Source: Rosa chinensis
Lineage: Eukaryota > Streptophyta > Magnoliopsida > Rosales > Rosaceae
Direction: 5' to 3'
DNA length: 64,000 nucleotides
NCBI RefSeq assembly: GCF_002994745.2
Contig: NC_037092.1
Span: forward strand, 23,027,001-23,091,000
Part shown: one piece after another, positions 36,061 to 48,204 of the stretch
Layout of the letters: each line of letters opens with the position of its first letter
Numbering within the stretch: position 1 is the stretch's first letter
Notes under the pieces: model-generated
Seen by the model: only the letters and a program-made list of their open reading frames with translations
Told to the model about the DNA's origin: nothing
Database searches by the model: none
Position numbers and translations under genes: made by a program

Positions 36061-36080
36061 CGCCGGTGCTCAAACCCAAA

Positions 36081-37019
36081 ATGGACTTCTCCGGCCCAAA
36101 ACCAAACGGCCCACAGCGTAAAGACAAGCTCCTCGTCATCATGGGCGCCACCGGCGCCGGCAAGTCGCGGCTCTCCCTCGACCTCGCCGCCCGCTTCCCT
36201 CCGGCCACCTTCGAAGTCATCAACGCCGACAAAATGCAGGTCTACAAGGGACTCGACGTCACCACCAACAAGCTCTCCGCTCCCGAACTGCGCGTCGTTC
36301 CGCACCATCTTCTCGGTGAGTTCGACTCCCGCGACGGCGACGTCACCCCCGCCGAGTTTCGCCGACTCGCGGCTCAGGCGGTGTCTAGCGTCGTCTCCCG
36401 GAGGAAAGTACCGGTGCTCGTCGGCGGGTCCAACTCGTTCATCCACGCGCTCGTAGTCGACCGGTTCGAACCGGACTGTGATGTATTTAACGGCGAGTCT
36501 GTAACGGTAGCGGTCTCGTCGGAGCTCAGGTACGACTGCTGCTTTCTCTGGGTCGACGTATCGCTGCCGGTGTTGACGGCGTACTTGCCGCAGCGAGTGG
36601 AGGAAATGCTCGACTCGGGGATGTTCCACGAGCTGGCCGAGTTCTACGGGGAAAACTCGGCGGGTCGAACCGGTCTGAGGAAGGCGATCGGAGTGGCGGA
36701 GTTCAGCCGGTACTTTAAGGAGTACCCGCCGCCACCAGCGGCGGAGGATGAAGATCCGGTGCGGCGGGGAGCATATGATGAGGCGGTGGGGGAGATTAAA
36801 AAGAACACGTGTCGGCTGGCGAAGAGGCAGATCGGAAAGATTGCGAGGCTGAGGAAGGCGGGGTGGGACCTACGGAGGCTGGACGCGACGGAGGCGTTTA
36901 GGGCGGCGGTGACGTCAGATGACGAGGAAGAGGGGAAGAGGTGGTCGGAGATTTGGGAGCGAGAGGTGGTTGAGCCAAGCGTGAAGATTGTGAGGCATTT
37001 CTTGGTGGAGGAGGAGTAG
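36081..37019 (+). CDS. IPT: Adenylate isopentenyltransferase (cytokinin synthase)
   Basis: This enzyme transfers an isopentenyl group from dimethylallyl diphosphate to the N6 of ATP/ADP, the first committed step of cytokinin synthesis. The 312-residue product has the P-loop GATGAGKS at residues 22-29, INADKMQVYKGLD at 47-59, PHHLLG at 74-79, GGSNSF at 115-120, a YDCCFLWVDV strand, GLRKAIGV, and the family-typical C-terminus EPSVKIV. Length and the absence of introns suit plant ATP/ADP-type IPTs rather than tRNA-type ones. The start is the ATG at 36081; no earlier in-frame ATG exists. It therefore lacks the plastid transit extension seen in several relatives. It is GC-rich against an AT-rich background. 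It resembles the IPT1-like branch, but the paralogue is not settled. Confidence 0.95.
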   Translation: MDFSGPKPNGPQRKDKLLVIMGATGAGKSRLSLDLAARFPPATFEVINADKMQVYKGLDVTTNKLSAPELRVVPHHLLGEFDSRDGDVTPAEFRRLAAQAVSSVVSRRKVPVLVGGSNSFIHALVVDRFEPDCDVFNGESVTVAVSSELRYDCCFLWVDVSLPVLTAYLPQRVEEMLDSGMFHELAEFYGENSAGRTGLRKAIGVAEFSRYFKEYPPPPAAEDEDPVRRGAYDEAVGEIKKNTCRLAKRQIGKIARLRKAGWDLRRLDATEAFRAAVTSDDEEEGKRWSEIWEREVVEPSVKIVRHFLVEEE

Positions 37020-37900
37020 GTCTTCCAGCGTTTTCCAGACTCTTCTTTTTTTCCCTTTTTTTTTTTTTTGTAATTTTGAATTTTTGTGTTTTTTTTTTTT
37101 TTTTTTTAGGACTAATTTTTGTTACTTTTTAATTTTTGGTGGAGGAGGACTAATTATTTTTTCTTTTTAATTTTGAATTTTGAATTTTTTCTTACTTTTC
37201 TAATGGGGGTTGGAAAATTTTGGGAGAAGGGGCCGAGGTTTGTCAACGAAGGAAGACCAAGGAGAGGTCAAGATGAAATTGGGGAGGGAGGGGGGAGATT
37301 TCAAATTTTGGGTTTGAGAGGGAAATTCCCCAAGATACTCGAGAGATAATGTAAAAGAAAGTTACCGTTGTAAAATTAACTTCATTGGTTCCTCATGTAC
37401 TAGATAGAGCTGAGTAAACTTTAGAGTGTAGATATTGAATGAAGACCTCATAATAGACTTACTAGAGAACTGTTCCTCTTTGAATTCGCCGCCACTTAAA
37501 TTATTAAGCCTAATTAATTGACCTCTTTCTATATATGCAGAGTTTTGAAATGAAAATGTATTGTTGTAATTAGTATATCGACCATCCACTCATATGTTTT
37601 AAATTAATGCCAATATATTCTCACAAAATTATAATTATTAAGAGTTTTGTAAGCATGCACAGCGATGTTGAACAACTACTTTTATCTCTTACATGCGTAA
37701 GAAATTAGTGGATAGTTTTCTTTAGAGTGACTAGCAAATTTATTGATGTGTATCTTTTTTTTTTTCATTAGATTGTCTTCGAATATTATACATACTCAAC
37801 CAAATTTAAACGTGAAAGATTGATGCTAGTTGTAGAATATAACCCAAATATGTATCCGGATTTTTCACATTACTTTTTCTTATACGAACCAAGAACTTCT
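37020..37900. other. IPT 3' flank and intergenic DNA
   Basis: T-rich runs at 37047-37110 follow the stop codon and may lie in the 3' untranslated region. No other gene was seen; a 76-codon frame at 37119-37349 has no domain. Confidence 0.45.
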
Positions 37901-37913
37901 ACCATAAAACTAA

Positions 37914-38201
37914 ATGAATGAAAACCATGTACCAACCTCTATCAAGAAACAAAAAATAGTAATTGATTGGAGAATTCAAAGTGAACATGTAAGTGCAACA
38001 TCATCATTCAACAAGAAGTTGAATGAAAACTTCAGTACATTGCCTAATCATGTACCGCACTCAATCAAGAAACTAAAATTGGTAATCAATCATGGAATTT
38101 TTAGCAGACACGTAAGTGCAACATTATTCGACCGCGAAAAGTTGAATGAAATCTTCGGTACATTACATAATCTAAAGATTTTTATCAAGAGTCTAGATTA
38201 A
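37914..38201 (+). repeat. Open frame made of two 41-residue tandem repeats
   Basis: A 95-codon frame contains two in-frame 123-bp units. Unit 1 begins NHVPTSIKKQKIVID and unit 2 NHVPHSIKKLKLVIN. Both continue with HVSAT, KLNE and F-TL at the same spacing. Substitutions between units largely keep the frame open, as expected of a repeat that was once coding. No family is recognised and no upstream exon is evident, so it may be a fragment of a repeat protein. Confidence 0.5.
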
Positions 38202-38481
38202 CAGATTCTGGAAAATAAAGCACGCGAGTAGAGTAAATTGTCATAAAGATTCTGACCCAAAAAAAAATTGTCATAAAGATTACACCACAGATATCCAAGG
38301 CAGAACAGTAACTTTGATCCTTTACATCATGTGTAAAAGACATTCCTCTGTATAAATTCGTCACATGGTGACAGGTGACATTGTTTCAATCCTAGGAGGC
38401 TTTGCCATCAAGTAGAAGAAGACAAAACACCCACTTCAGAATATACTGATCCGCCACTCTACACGCACTCCGTCGCTGAAA

Positions 38482-41249
38482 ATGGCGTTAGAGTTCCAGT
38501 CACACAAGGACGGCGCTTGGTACGAAGCCCGTCTACTAACGGAGTACGCCGGCGGTGACCGCCGTCTCAGAATCATGTTCGCCACCTTCTCCGACGAAGA
38601 GGACGTACGAGTTGGTCAATGCCAAGGACCTGAAGTCGCTCCAAGACGTACGTCGACGCATTGAGGTCCCGGGTCAGGAAAGTGTCTATTCAGCACCAGG
38701 ACTACGAGTTCTCCAAAGTAAAAAAGCGCTTGGTCGTCTGCGCCGCCCGTTCTTTTCAACCCGACGACCGCCGCTTCTGCGACGCCTTAATCGACAGGGT
38801 GAGCTCTCTGTTTCTCTGTCCTTTTTTTTTTTGGTTGCTTTCTATGTGTTTGTGAAACTCTACTGAGGTTTGTTTATTGCGGTTTGCTATGGTTAGGTTG
38901 TAAGGAAGAAGCATAGGTATGAGGGAGGCGAGGAAGTGTATACTTGTAGGTTCGTTGTGGAGTGGACTAATGGTCCGGACGTTGGGATTCAAACTACTCT
39001 AGCACTTGAGGACATTTGCCGACTGCAGGCTGTTAAGCTGCCTACTATCGGTGAGGAAATAAGCCCAGTGCTGTGAGCTCATTTCTCGACAGAGCCAAGG
39101 AGTCAAGGAGAAGATTGAAAGCACTTTCTCTAATTCGACTACGACTACTGTTGAGAAAGGTGCTTGTGATTCAGGGACTGGTAGGCCCAGAAAGAGGTTC
39201 AAGGCAAGCTCTGCTCTAGGATTCAGCAAGGTAATTAAGTGTGTCAATTTTGGATAATGCTTAATTTTGAGAATTATTGGGAATTGTAATGCATTGGTGC
39301 TGGAAAGTTTTGATATTTCTGTGATTAAATCATCCTATTAAAGTTTTAAGTTTAGATAATCGTCCTATTAGTCTTTAAGCTTAGATACTGACAGAACTTG
39401 CTTGAAAGTGTACAAGATTATCAGAAATAACAAGAGTGGATTGGAAGACACTTCATACTTTGAGTGCGATGGACTTGATTTGTGGAGTTGGGAGTGTGTT
39501 AAATTGAGAGTCAAAAGTGGATTTTTTTCCACCTATTCTGTGGACATGTCGCATATGTATACAAATTTGCTCTGGTATACATGTGCTCCCCCTCTCTCTA
39601 GTTACTAGGATACTTCTTTTATGTGGTTGTTTTCGCAACAAATTTAATGCTAGTTTGCCTATTTATAGAATACCCCTGCCAAGAGATACTTAGCAGAGAT
39701 TGTAAGAATTTGTGGACTTATCAATCTCGATTAGGAATGCAATAACTTGCTACTCTACTTGCAGAAAAAGTAATCGGACAGAGTTGTGCTATTCTAGTTT
39801 AATTCCTCCTGCATTGAGGATACAAATTTATGTAATGGCCATGCTTTGTATCGTTAGTAAACTCTTTTGTATTTGAATCAGGATTAATATCCCTATTGCA
39901 ATTAGGACTAGTAAACCTTTATGGGAAGGTGGCTAGTTTTGTTTGCCTACTTAAGTACTTGGTCCCTGCTCTAGCTATTATTAAGCATACATTGTTCTCT
40001 GCCCATTAGAGACAGCCTATGGGATAGCTCAGAGGAGAAGCACCAAGATTCGACCATATCTACACCAGGTTTGTATTAAGTTCCACAATCTTCATTCCCT
40101 ATGCATGAGTGAGTTCGTGTTCTTAATCTTGAGCATAACACATATATCCATATATACATCAATATTAATTTACAGAGATGATTGGCAATCCTTCTGAAAG
40201 GAGTGGATATGACATGGATATAGGAGGGGTGCTCCATGTGGAGAATGTTGAGAAGGGGATATCACCGGTTACAATTATGCAATTTCTATATCAGCAAGTT
40301 TCAGTCTCATGTAGAGCATTTGTTATGCCAAGTACGTAGTCAAGAGTCATATACAAGAGGAATCATCATACTGGATAACAAAAGGAATCTTGAAAAGTTG
40401 TCCAACTTCTTGGAGAGTCCAGATCGCATCATCATTTCCTCAAGAGGAAGGTATATCTTGTGTCAATTGCTTTTATTTGACTAGAAATTGTTCAAACTTG
40501 TAAATATGTAGAGTGGTTCAAACTTGTCATTTCAGCCTCCCAATTGTTTAAACAGCCAAATTGGACATTGGATATGATTTTTGGATTCCTTTAGCTTTAT
40601 TCATTGGTGTTTCTAATGTCATTATTTTTCAATTCTGTGCAAGCCTTGGTTGGTGCCTCAGAAAAAATTCTTGGATGACACACTGAGTTCAATGTCCGAA
40701 GTATGAAGTATTCAGGCATACTTCTCAGGTTAGTTTGCTAGAATTTTTCACGCAATTTGATTGTGTGGGTGAAATGACAAGCTCTGTGTTAGAACATGTG
40801 TTTTCTGCAGATTTGGTAATATTAGATGCAGCTCAGGTGCTGAAGTGTATAAGCATGACCATGGCATACACAGCCCCGGTGACTAATCATTGCCTGGCAT
40901 ATGAGATTAGTTGTGCCATGATAAATAGATAATTTTTCTGACAGAGTCTATCCTTATACTCCCTGCCTGCAAAAAAGGGAAGAAAGCTTATCAAAACCTG
41001 AGAATGTAAATGAACTGGTTTAATCAATTGATTTGCCACTGAAAAGTACTATTCCTATTTGTTTTGCAGACAGCTTTAGATGACAGAACTCTAAGCAGCA
41101 ATGAGTTAAAGGTAGTCATTTCTGGGAGTCGAGAATACCAGAAAGCTAAAAAGCTAGAGAATTTGTTTAAGAAATTTGCCGACCACCAATGCAGAATTCA
41201 TAAGAGGCTACTTTATGAAGAGGCAGAGATCTCAAAGCGACCTGTGTAA
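38482..41249 (+). pseudogene. SAWADEE-domain protein gene, broken
   Basis: Exon 1 (38482-38798) opens with LEFQSHKDGAWYEA and LRIMFATFSDEEDV, the start of the SAWADEE fold, a chromatin-reading module of plant RNA-directed DNA methylation proteins. Two small frame breaks follow (near 38603 and 38652), after which the frame reads SRVRKVSIQHQDYEF. The intron at 38799-38896 has intact GT-AG and joins in frame to RVVRKKHRYEGGEEVYTCRF. Later exon-like pieces are 39080-39230 (basic GRPRKRFKA stretch, then GT), 40013-40068, 40175-40452 (IIILDNKRNLEKLSNFLESPDR, with one more break), 40645-40700 and 41064-41249, ending in a stop. Exon order and splice signals fit an ordinary plant gene that recently lost its frame; assembly error is an alternative. 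Confidence 0.65.
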
Positions 41250-41726
41250 TGGATTGTAGAGATACTAGAGATTTTAGTTGCTTCTGCATGGGGCTGAGTC
41301 AAGGTTTGTGTACCCTTGGCTTTTTGATTGTCACAAATTGCCATGCTAATAGTTTCATACTGGTCGTATCATTTTTTGTGCTGTGACAACAAATTTAGTC
41401 TATGGTACACTGCCACAGGAATACTGTAGCTAATTACAGCCATAAATTGTGACTTTCATCAATTTTCTCCAACTATATATTGTTTGTCTCATGTCACTTT
41501 CTAGTACTTCTTCTCTGTTGCTGCTTCAGCTACCTCAGCTGCTGGAATTTTGCCCATGTTAACCTGTGCTTTTCTTTCCCAATGATCGTATCAACTTGTT
41601 ATTTGCTTCAGGCGGTTGGGGTTGGCCACGAAAAACAGTAGGCCATTATGAAAGGTAACCATGAAATTCTAGCTGTTCTGTGCATTCCAGAATATGCACA
41701 AAACAAATTGTAAATAGTTTAGTCCA

Positions 41727-42535
41727 AGATTCATGAATGCCACACTGTCATCACCCAAACTTTTGTTTTGCCCCAAAGAACCCCATTTGTTATGCCCAGG
41801 CTTCCTCCTAACACTCCAATGCCCTCGACTATAAAGCTATTTTTTTTAGGCAGCGAAACTTCCCAGTAATCTTCATCTACCAAGTCGAAAGCAAGAATAA
41901 AATGATGGATGGGCAAGCTAAGATCTCCAATCCTTTTCGAAGTGTTGGATCTGGAAGAGAACATCTCAAAATAGTTGTTGCTCTCCTTTGTTTACAAGAA
42001 CTCTGTAGTCATCAGTGGATAACACATTAACACATAACCAAAACGCCAATAAGAAAGTTCATGCAATATGGGCGCATTGGCCATGAGCAGACCGAAGACC
42101 CGGGTCAGGGAGTTTCTGGGTGAAACCAATTGTTAGGTTCCAGATACAAACCAATTGTGGTGCAGATCATATTTTGCGTACCCTCAGCTAAAATCACACA
42201 TACCAAACCATTGCAGGGACCCACTATATCTAGTACAAGGGTAGGACACTTGAATGGATTGGTGAGATTTTTGACAGAAAACTTACCTGCAGTTGATGGC
42301 ATTTGGAAATCCAAGGATAGGATTGGATGATACGCTGTGCCATGCATGAGAATAGTTCTGTGACCCAAGGGTTTTCTGCTCGATTATTGCACTTTAATTT
42401 GAAATGGGATTTAGCAAACATTACATAGGATATCACAGCACGCCACTGCTAAGAAACACAGCAAGAGCGGACTAATAATGTCACAGGCAACCTCAAGAGG
42501 ATGTTCACTATAATTTCCTCAGGGAAGTCATCCAT
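41727..42535 (-). pseudogene. F-box/F-box-associated domain protein, broken
   Basis: From the ATG at 42535 the minus strand reads MDDFPEEIIVNILLRLPV, a clear F-box that would contact a Skp1 subunit of an SCF ubiquitin ligase. The frame then breaks and resumes as WRAVISYVMFAKSHF. Further on come DIVGPCNGLVCVI, the entry to the F-box-associated domain, and ILAFDLVDEDYWEVSLP with VGVLGGSL-type sequence near 41800. All pieces are collinear but in three frames with stops, so the gene is dead. Its 3' end is near 41727. Confidence 0.75.
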
Positions 42536-42984
42536 CCTAGCCTTCGACATTAATTGGATCAGACAATATAGGGCTTCCCACTCTGAATCCACCACGAAGA
42601 GATCAACACTAGCTAGTAATACGAAAATCCATAAGAAGGAGGCCGGGATGGATGAATTCACTAAACCTGATGGAAGTTGGAAGGACAAAATCTTACAAAT
42701 CGAAACTTTACACAATAAGGCAACTGGATAGTCATTTTATAGGCAACCAAATCCAACCTGGTCTGTATACTTCACCGGCCAAGTTCACTGAATTTGATTT
42801 TTCAATATGGAGTTATGATATTATATCGGAAGTTGGCATGATGTTCTGCTAGGGACTTTGAGAACTACATGAAGACTTTTAAATCAATGTTAGGTTGAGT
42901 TTCTTTTTTTAATACACCACTAATCTAAACAGTTAATTTGAAAGTTTTCATGAAATTCTCATTTTCTCAAACTCTCCCACAAAA

Positions 42985-43370
42985 GTTTTCTCATTTTTTT
43001 TTTTTTGGAGGTAGAATGTCAAACATTGTATTCAATAAGCAAAGGCAACAGTGACCCGCCCTTGTGGGGATATCTTTTTGATACCGGTAAACGTAATAGT
43101 ACCTCACATATTGAGTGAAGCTAAAGGAGAGTGAACTAGTAAGACACAGATAATAAATTGTTCTCGCACAATCCAATAGTCATTAGAAGACTCGTTCAGA
43201 TTCTGAGACCAATAAGTTATACAGTACTTTCTAAAATAAAAAAAAATCCAAATCAAATACCAGAAAAGACCTGGATCCCAAATTTGAAACCAAACACATG
43301 GAGCCCTAATAATAGTCCAAACACTTGAGCCGAAGCGTTGCTGCTTAGTGCTTACAACCAACCCTCCTAC
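42985..43370 (-). mobile_element. Probable retroposon 3' end with A-tail
   Basis: On the minus strand an A-run (T-run 42992-43006 on plus) follows sequence ending ATGTTTGACATTCTACCTCC. That, and the lack of coding capacity, suggests the 3' end of a LINE or retroposed transcript. The 5' boundary and target duplication are not resolved. Confidence 0.3.
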
Positions 43371-43757
43371 TATATTCCTAAACCATTTCCTAATCCCTCC
43401 GTACCATTTGGGCTAACTCCAAGGACAAAGCGCCTATTTGGACATTTGGTGTTTCATACTTCGTGGAGATAGGAAGCGGGCCTACAATTTAATTCATTTG
43501 ACTTTCTCAACACTCAACTTTCTTATCTGTTCATCTTAGTAATATGCGCACAACACTGGAGCTAGTATAATTTCTAACTTCTCCTCACTAATTATTTAAA
43601 ATCGAATCTTATAAGGTTTTCTATTTGCAAGTTGAGAAGCGGTCAATCGATTCTAAAATTTCAGACGCACTCAAAAATTCATGTGTGTAGAACAACTAGC
43701 CGGCCCAAATAACAATTTGTGGGAGCACTATAGAGTATCGGTTTTGAGTTTTACATA

Positions 43758-44127
43758 TGAATATCCATGTGTTAAACTCATTGGTACATTAACTTTTCTC
43801 ATACATGTCTTATTTTATGTAATATTTACCACTTTGAGTACTCATGTTACTACATTGAGGACTCATGTAATAACTAGAAAAAAGTCCTCATTAATGTAAA
43901 TAAAGTTCTCGCTAGAGTAAGATATGTAACAAGAAAAAAGTTCTTATTAGGATAATTAAGGTCCTCGTTAGAATGAAGTAGGTTCTCGTATGCGTAATTA
44001 AGTCCTAAAAGTGGTAATTGTAGTAGGTTCTCATTTGAGCAATTAAGTCTTAAAAGTGGTAATTGTATGTATGTCATATGTTAACATATTGTAGAATTTC
44101 CTTGAATATCCGTGTGTTAAACTCATT
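43758..44127. repeat. Segment bounded by a 24-bp direct repeat
   Basis: The segment starting GAATATCC(A/G)TGTGTTAAAC and continuing TCATT occurs at about 43759-43782 and 44104-44127 with one mismatch. Between them are degenerate short repeats with AAGTCCTAAAAGTGG and AAGTCTTAAAAGTGG. It could be an old insertion with a long target duplication or a local duplication. Confidence 0.4.
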
Positions 44128-44868
44128 CCAAACTAAAATTAGTCAATATAGACTGGATATTTTGTTAGCAGTAGGAAGTACAAAGAAGAGTAAGGACACT
44201 ATGTTGGACCAAACTATCCTCATACATTAAGAGTGCATTTTGAATTTTAGAGGAAAGAAATATATAATTCTAAAATTTAACGAGGACATTAGCTTACTTT
44301 TCAAAATTTAGGCGGCAAACAGTGAGAGGTATGTAACAAACATAGGAATACCACGGTGGGTAAAAAAAAATATCAAAAAGAAAAAAATTACAAGAAACAC
44401 AAAAACAAAAACAAACAGAAATAGAAAAGGATGCCACACTCTAAGGCCAGATCATGTCTGAGCCCAAGCCCAAAGCCAATCTCAATTTTAGAGAAACCAG
44501 GCCCATACTTAGATCAACCATGGGCCCAGAGCCATTTCCGAAACCCAGTTACAACCAAACCAAGCAGTTGCCACCTCGACGTGTAAAACAAGTTAACAAT
44601 TTTGTCTTTAGTGAAATAAATTATTAGAGTTAATTAGATTAAAGTCTAAAATTTAGACCCTATATTGATTGTAGTATGGATGAATTTTTTTGTTAATCGC
44701 GGTCCTATGACTCAGCTGCCATATTGGATTTATTTCATTTTCTATCTTACTGACTCAACACCTAAATTTTTCATTCCTAATATACCCTTATTTAATATCT
44801 TTTGCAAAAAAAAAAAAAAGTAAAAATCAATATATTAACTGTAATCCTAAATTATTGCAAACTATTTA
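44128..44868. other. AT-rich intergenic DNA
   Basis: No gene was seen. Confidence 0.5.
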
Positions 44869-46459
44869 GGGCAAAATACTGTTTAGTCCCTGTAGTTATA
44901 GGGTATCGACGTTTCAGTTCCTGACGTTTCAATTTCATCTAAAAACTCCCTAAACTCTTAAATTTCACCCAATTGGTCCTTGTCGTTAACTTTCCGTCAA
45001 AAACTCCGTCATCTTGCTGATGTGGCACTCCTTCTACAGTAAAATGACTATTTTACCCTCACTGACAAAAAAAAAGGGGCGAAATATTGTTTAGTCCCTG
45101 TAGTTATAGGGTCTCAACGTTTCAGTCCCTGACGTTTCAATTAAATCTAAAAACTCCCTAAACTCTTAAATTTCACCCAATTAGTCATTGCCGTCAACTT
45201 TCCGTTAAAAACTCTGTCATCTTGCTGACGTGGCACTCCTTCTTTTCTCTTTATTTTATTTTATTTGTTCTCTTTTTTTATTTTTTATTATATTTCTTTC
45301 TCTTTTCTTTTTACCTCTTCTTCCTCTGCCACCTCTCTCCTCTCTGGTAGACTTGTAAATGGACCGAATTTGGATTGGATCGACCTAAATCCAAATCCAT
45401 TTACTTAAGAAAAAATTCGATCCAAACCCGATTTGTTAACCCGGTGGATCATTGATAGCTCGATCTAAATCCGTATCTGCCAGATTAACGGATACCCAAT
45501 CCGCTAATCTGACCCGTTTATTAATTTCAAATGTTTTAAAATTTTTATAGTAATATTAAATTTATATCATGATACCTCATAAGATATTAATAAAATATTA
45601 AAACAATATGAAGAGTATCACAAAAAGTAGAATTACATTATCAAAATTCTTAATGCTTCTTGGAATCTTGGGTGATGGACTGTTGTCCCATAGATTGCTG
45701 CAAAAAAGGATGATTGGGAGGGGTGGTGGTGCTTGCTGGCATGACGGAGATGCTGGATGTATGGTGGAATGGCCAATACTTGCTCAGAGCGGCGGGCACG
45801 CCAACGGTGGTAGGCCGGCAAGGTTTTGGCTTGCGAGATGGTGGCGCGAAGATCACAAAAGTCTGCACTCTTAGCTTGGGTTTGCAGTAAAGACGAGAAC
45901 GGAGACGAGAGAGGGGAAGAAGAAGAGGTTAAAAGAAAAGAGAGTAGGTAAAAAGAGAGAGAGAGAAAAGAGAGTTAAAAAAAAAAAAAAAAAGAGAGAG
46001 AGAAAAGAGAGTTAAAAAAGAAGAAGAAAAAAGTGAGAGAGAGAAAAGAGAAAGAGAAAGGAGAGTTAAAAAAGAGAGAGAGAGAGAGAGAGAAAGGAGA
46101 GTTAAAAAAAAAAAGAGAGAGAGAAAAGAAAGTTTAGAAAAAAGAGTTAACAAAAATAGTAGGAAAAAAAAAGTGAACAAATTAAAAAATTGAGAAAAAA
46201 GAGTTAAAAAAAGAAAAGAAGAGAAAAGAGAGTTTAAAAAAAAAAAAAATTTTTTTTTTTGGTCAGTGAGGGTAAAATAGTCATTTTACTGTAGAAGGTG
46301 TGCCACTTCAACAAGATGACGGAGTTTTTGACGGAAAGTTAACGGCAATGACCAATTTGGTGAAATTTAAGAGTTTAGGGAGTTTTTAGATGAAATTGAA
46401 ACGTCAGGGACTGAAACGTCGAGACCCTATAACTACAGGGACTAAACAGTATTTTGCCC
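44869..46459. mobile_element. Long-TIR Mutator-like element with a doubled left end
   Basis: The left TIR starts GGGCAAAATACTGTTTAGTC and is mirrored by the right TIR ending at 46459 over about 200 bp, through TTTACTGTAGAAG and CACTGAC blocks. A second left-type terminus (GGGCGAAATATTGTTTAGTC) begins at 45077 and runs to about 45243, so one side has two tandem ends. Flanking 9-mers do not match well. The interior holds AG-rich low-complexity DNA (45930-46250) and no transposase. Termini resemble those of 28174-29894. Confidence 0.65.
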
Positions 46460-48200
46460 AATTTAATATGTTGACATTAATTTATATTATTGGTTTCTTG
46501 ATTGAATTCAAAAGAAAAATCTATATATGATAAGACATTATTCTTCCTTGATCTTGCCTAATACATATTGCCTCATTCTCTTTCTCATTCTCCCTCTTCT
46601 TCTTCTTTCTCTCATGTCCTATCAATATTGTCTCGTCTTTCTTATCACCATCACTTTTCTTATCACCACCATTGAGGTAAATATTATTATTCCATATGTG
46701 TGTGTGTGTGTGTGTGTGTTTCTTCTGAAATTGTTGACTTAATTTGTCTTCACTACTCTCTTACATGAATCATTTCTCTCTTATCAATGGATTGATAATT
46801 TGTTATCGGCGGATTCACATAGAGCCCAGATTAGGCACTTACCTAGACTGGGTTTTTGAGTTTACACTGATTTGGTGTAGGCAAGGTATGTGAAAATGGC
46901 AGAAATTGGGCAAAAACATGGCAAAACCAGGGCAAAATCTTCATAATTGCCTCAAGAATCTATAGCTTCCCTCTAATTTTCCTCTCCTCCCCTCCTGCCA
47001 TTGTCTTGCCTTACTTGAAAATTTTTTTTGCTTCGCCCCTGATATTAGGTATAGTACGTGGTTAAACTTTTACCTTTGTTTTAGACATATATAATGAAAA
47101 AAATACCTCTTTATGAGGTGAAAATAATTATACCTCTATATGAGGTCTAGATTTGCATATTATTTTTTATGTTGATTTCGTGTTCTATAATTATATGTAC
47201 CTTATAGGTAGGTTTATTTAATGTTCTGCACTTTCCACCTTTTAGTTAGGTTTATACTAGAATACCATATTTTCTCTTTGCTAGGTGAAAATATATGCCT
47301 CTATATGAGGTAAAACACTCATGCTTGCATACTTGTTGGTTAAATTGATTTCAAGTTATTTAATTATACCTTATAGTTAGGTTGACTTGATGTTTTAAGT
47401 TTTATATTGTTTAGTTATGTTCATTTTATATTTATTCAAAATTTTTGAAATGATTATGTATAATTAATAATTTAAATTTCAATCTTTGAAAAATTAATAA
47501 TAATAATAATAATGGAAATTTCGTAAAATCAGGTAATTTATTGTTTCCTTTCTTGACTTGAAGGGGCAAATTGGATAAAACAAATAGTCAATGGACCGTA
47601 ATTAACAAAGAAAGAGTGACCGGACTGCATCCACTATTGAACTATGAAATTGGACCTTGATTTAAATTCCTCAAATTATTATTATTTATTGTTGGTTGAA
47701 TTTTTCAAATTTGCTTTATTAAAGTGAAGTCTTCAAATTTGTGAGCTTCTTGTAAAACCAATTAATAATTTTGTCTTTAGTGAATTTTTTTTTTCCATTC
47801 TTGTTAGTTTTTGCCTTAATTTTCTATTTTTATAAAGTCAAAAATTATATATATCGAGAAGAATCTACCTTAGTAATGCAAGTTATTGTGTATCATATGC
47901 TACCAAAATACTTACATTTAGTCTGTAAATCATAAATACATTGACTTTAATGATGTGAAGTGAAAATACTAGGATGAACCTGTTTTTGGGTATCAGGGAT
48001 TGATAGATACGTTGCAATTCTTACTGTACAGAAAACCGAAAATCACACAGAACAACACAACTTTAGTTACGCAGTGAAAACCTCAATTTGAGGTTAAAAA
48101 CATTTCGGGGCTCTTACTCTTTAGAACCCAGAAGAAAATCAATCCACTAATGGTGAAAGATACGTTTATTTACAAACACAATTAACACTATTCTCGGCTA
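46460..48200. other. AT-rich intergenic DNA with a TG microsatellite
   Basis: No gene was seen. A (TG)n run lies at about 46698-46720. The motifs ATACCTCT-TATGAGGT recur at 47100-47330 in a loose array. Confidence 0.5.
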
Positions 48201-48204
48201 TAAT

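Noticed and set aside
35922..36629. 235-codon minus-strand frame
   Set aside because: It is the antisense shadow of the GC-rich IPT gene; the plus strand has clear family motifs.
45929..46180. Leu/Phe/Ser-rich minus-strand frame
   Set aside because: Translation of an AG-rich low-complexity tract inside the long-TIR element.
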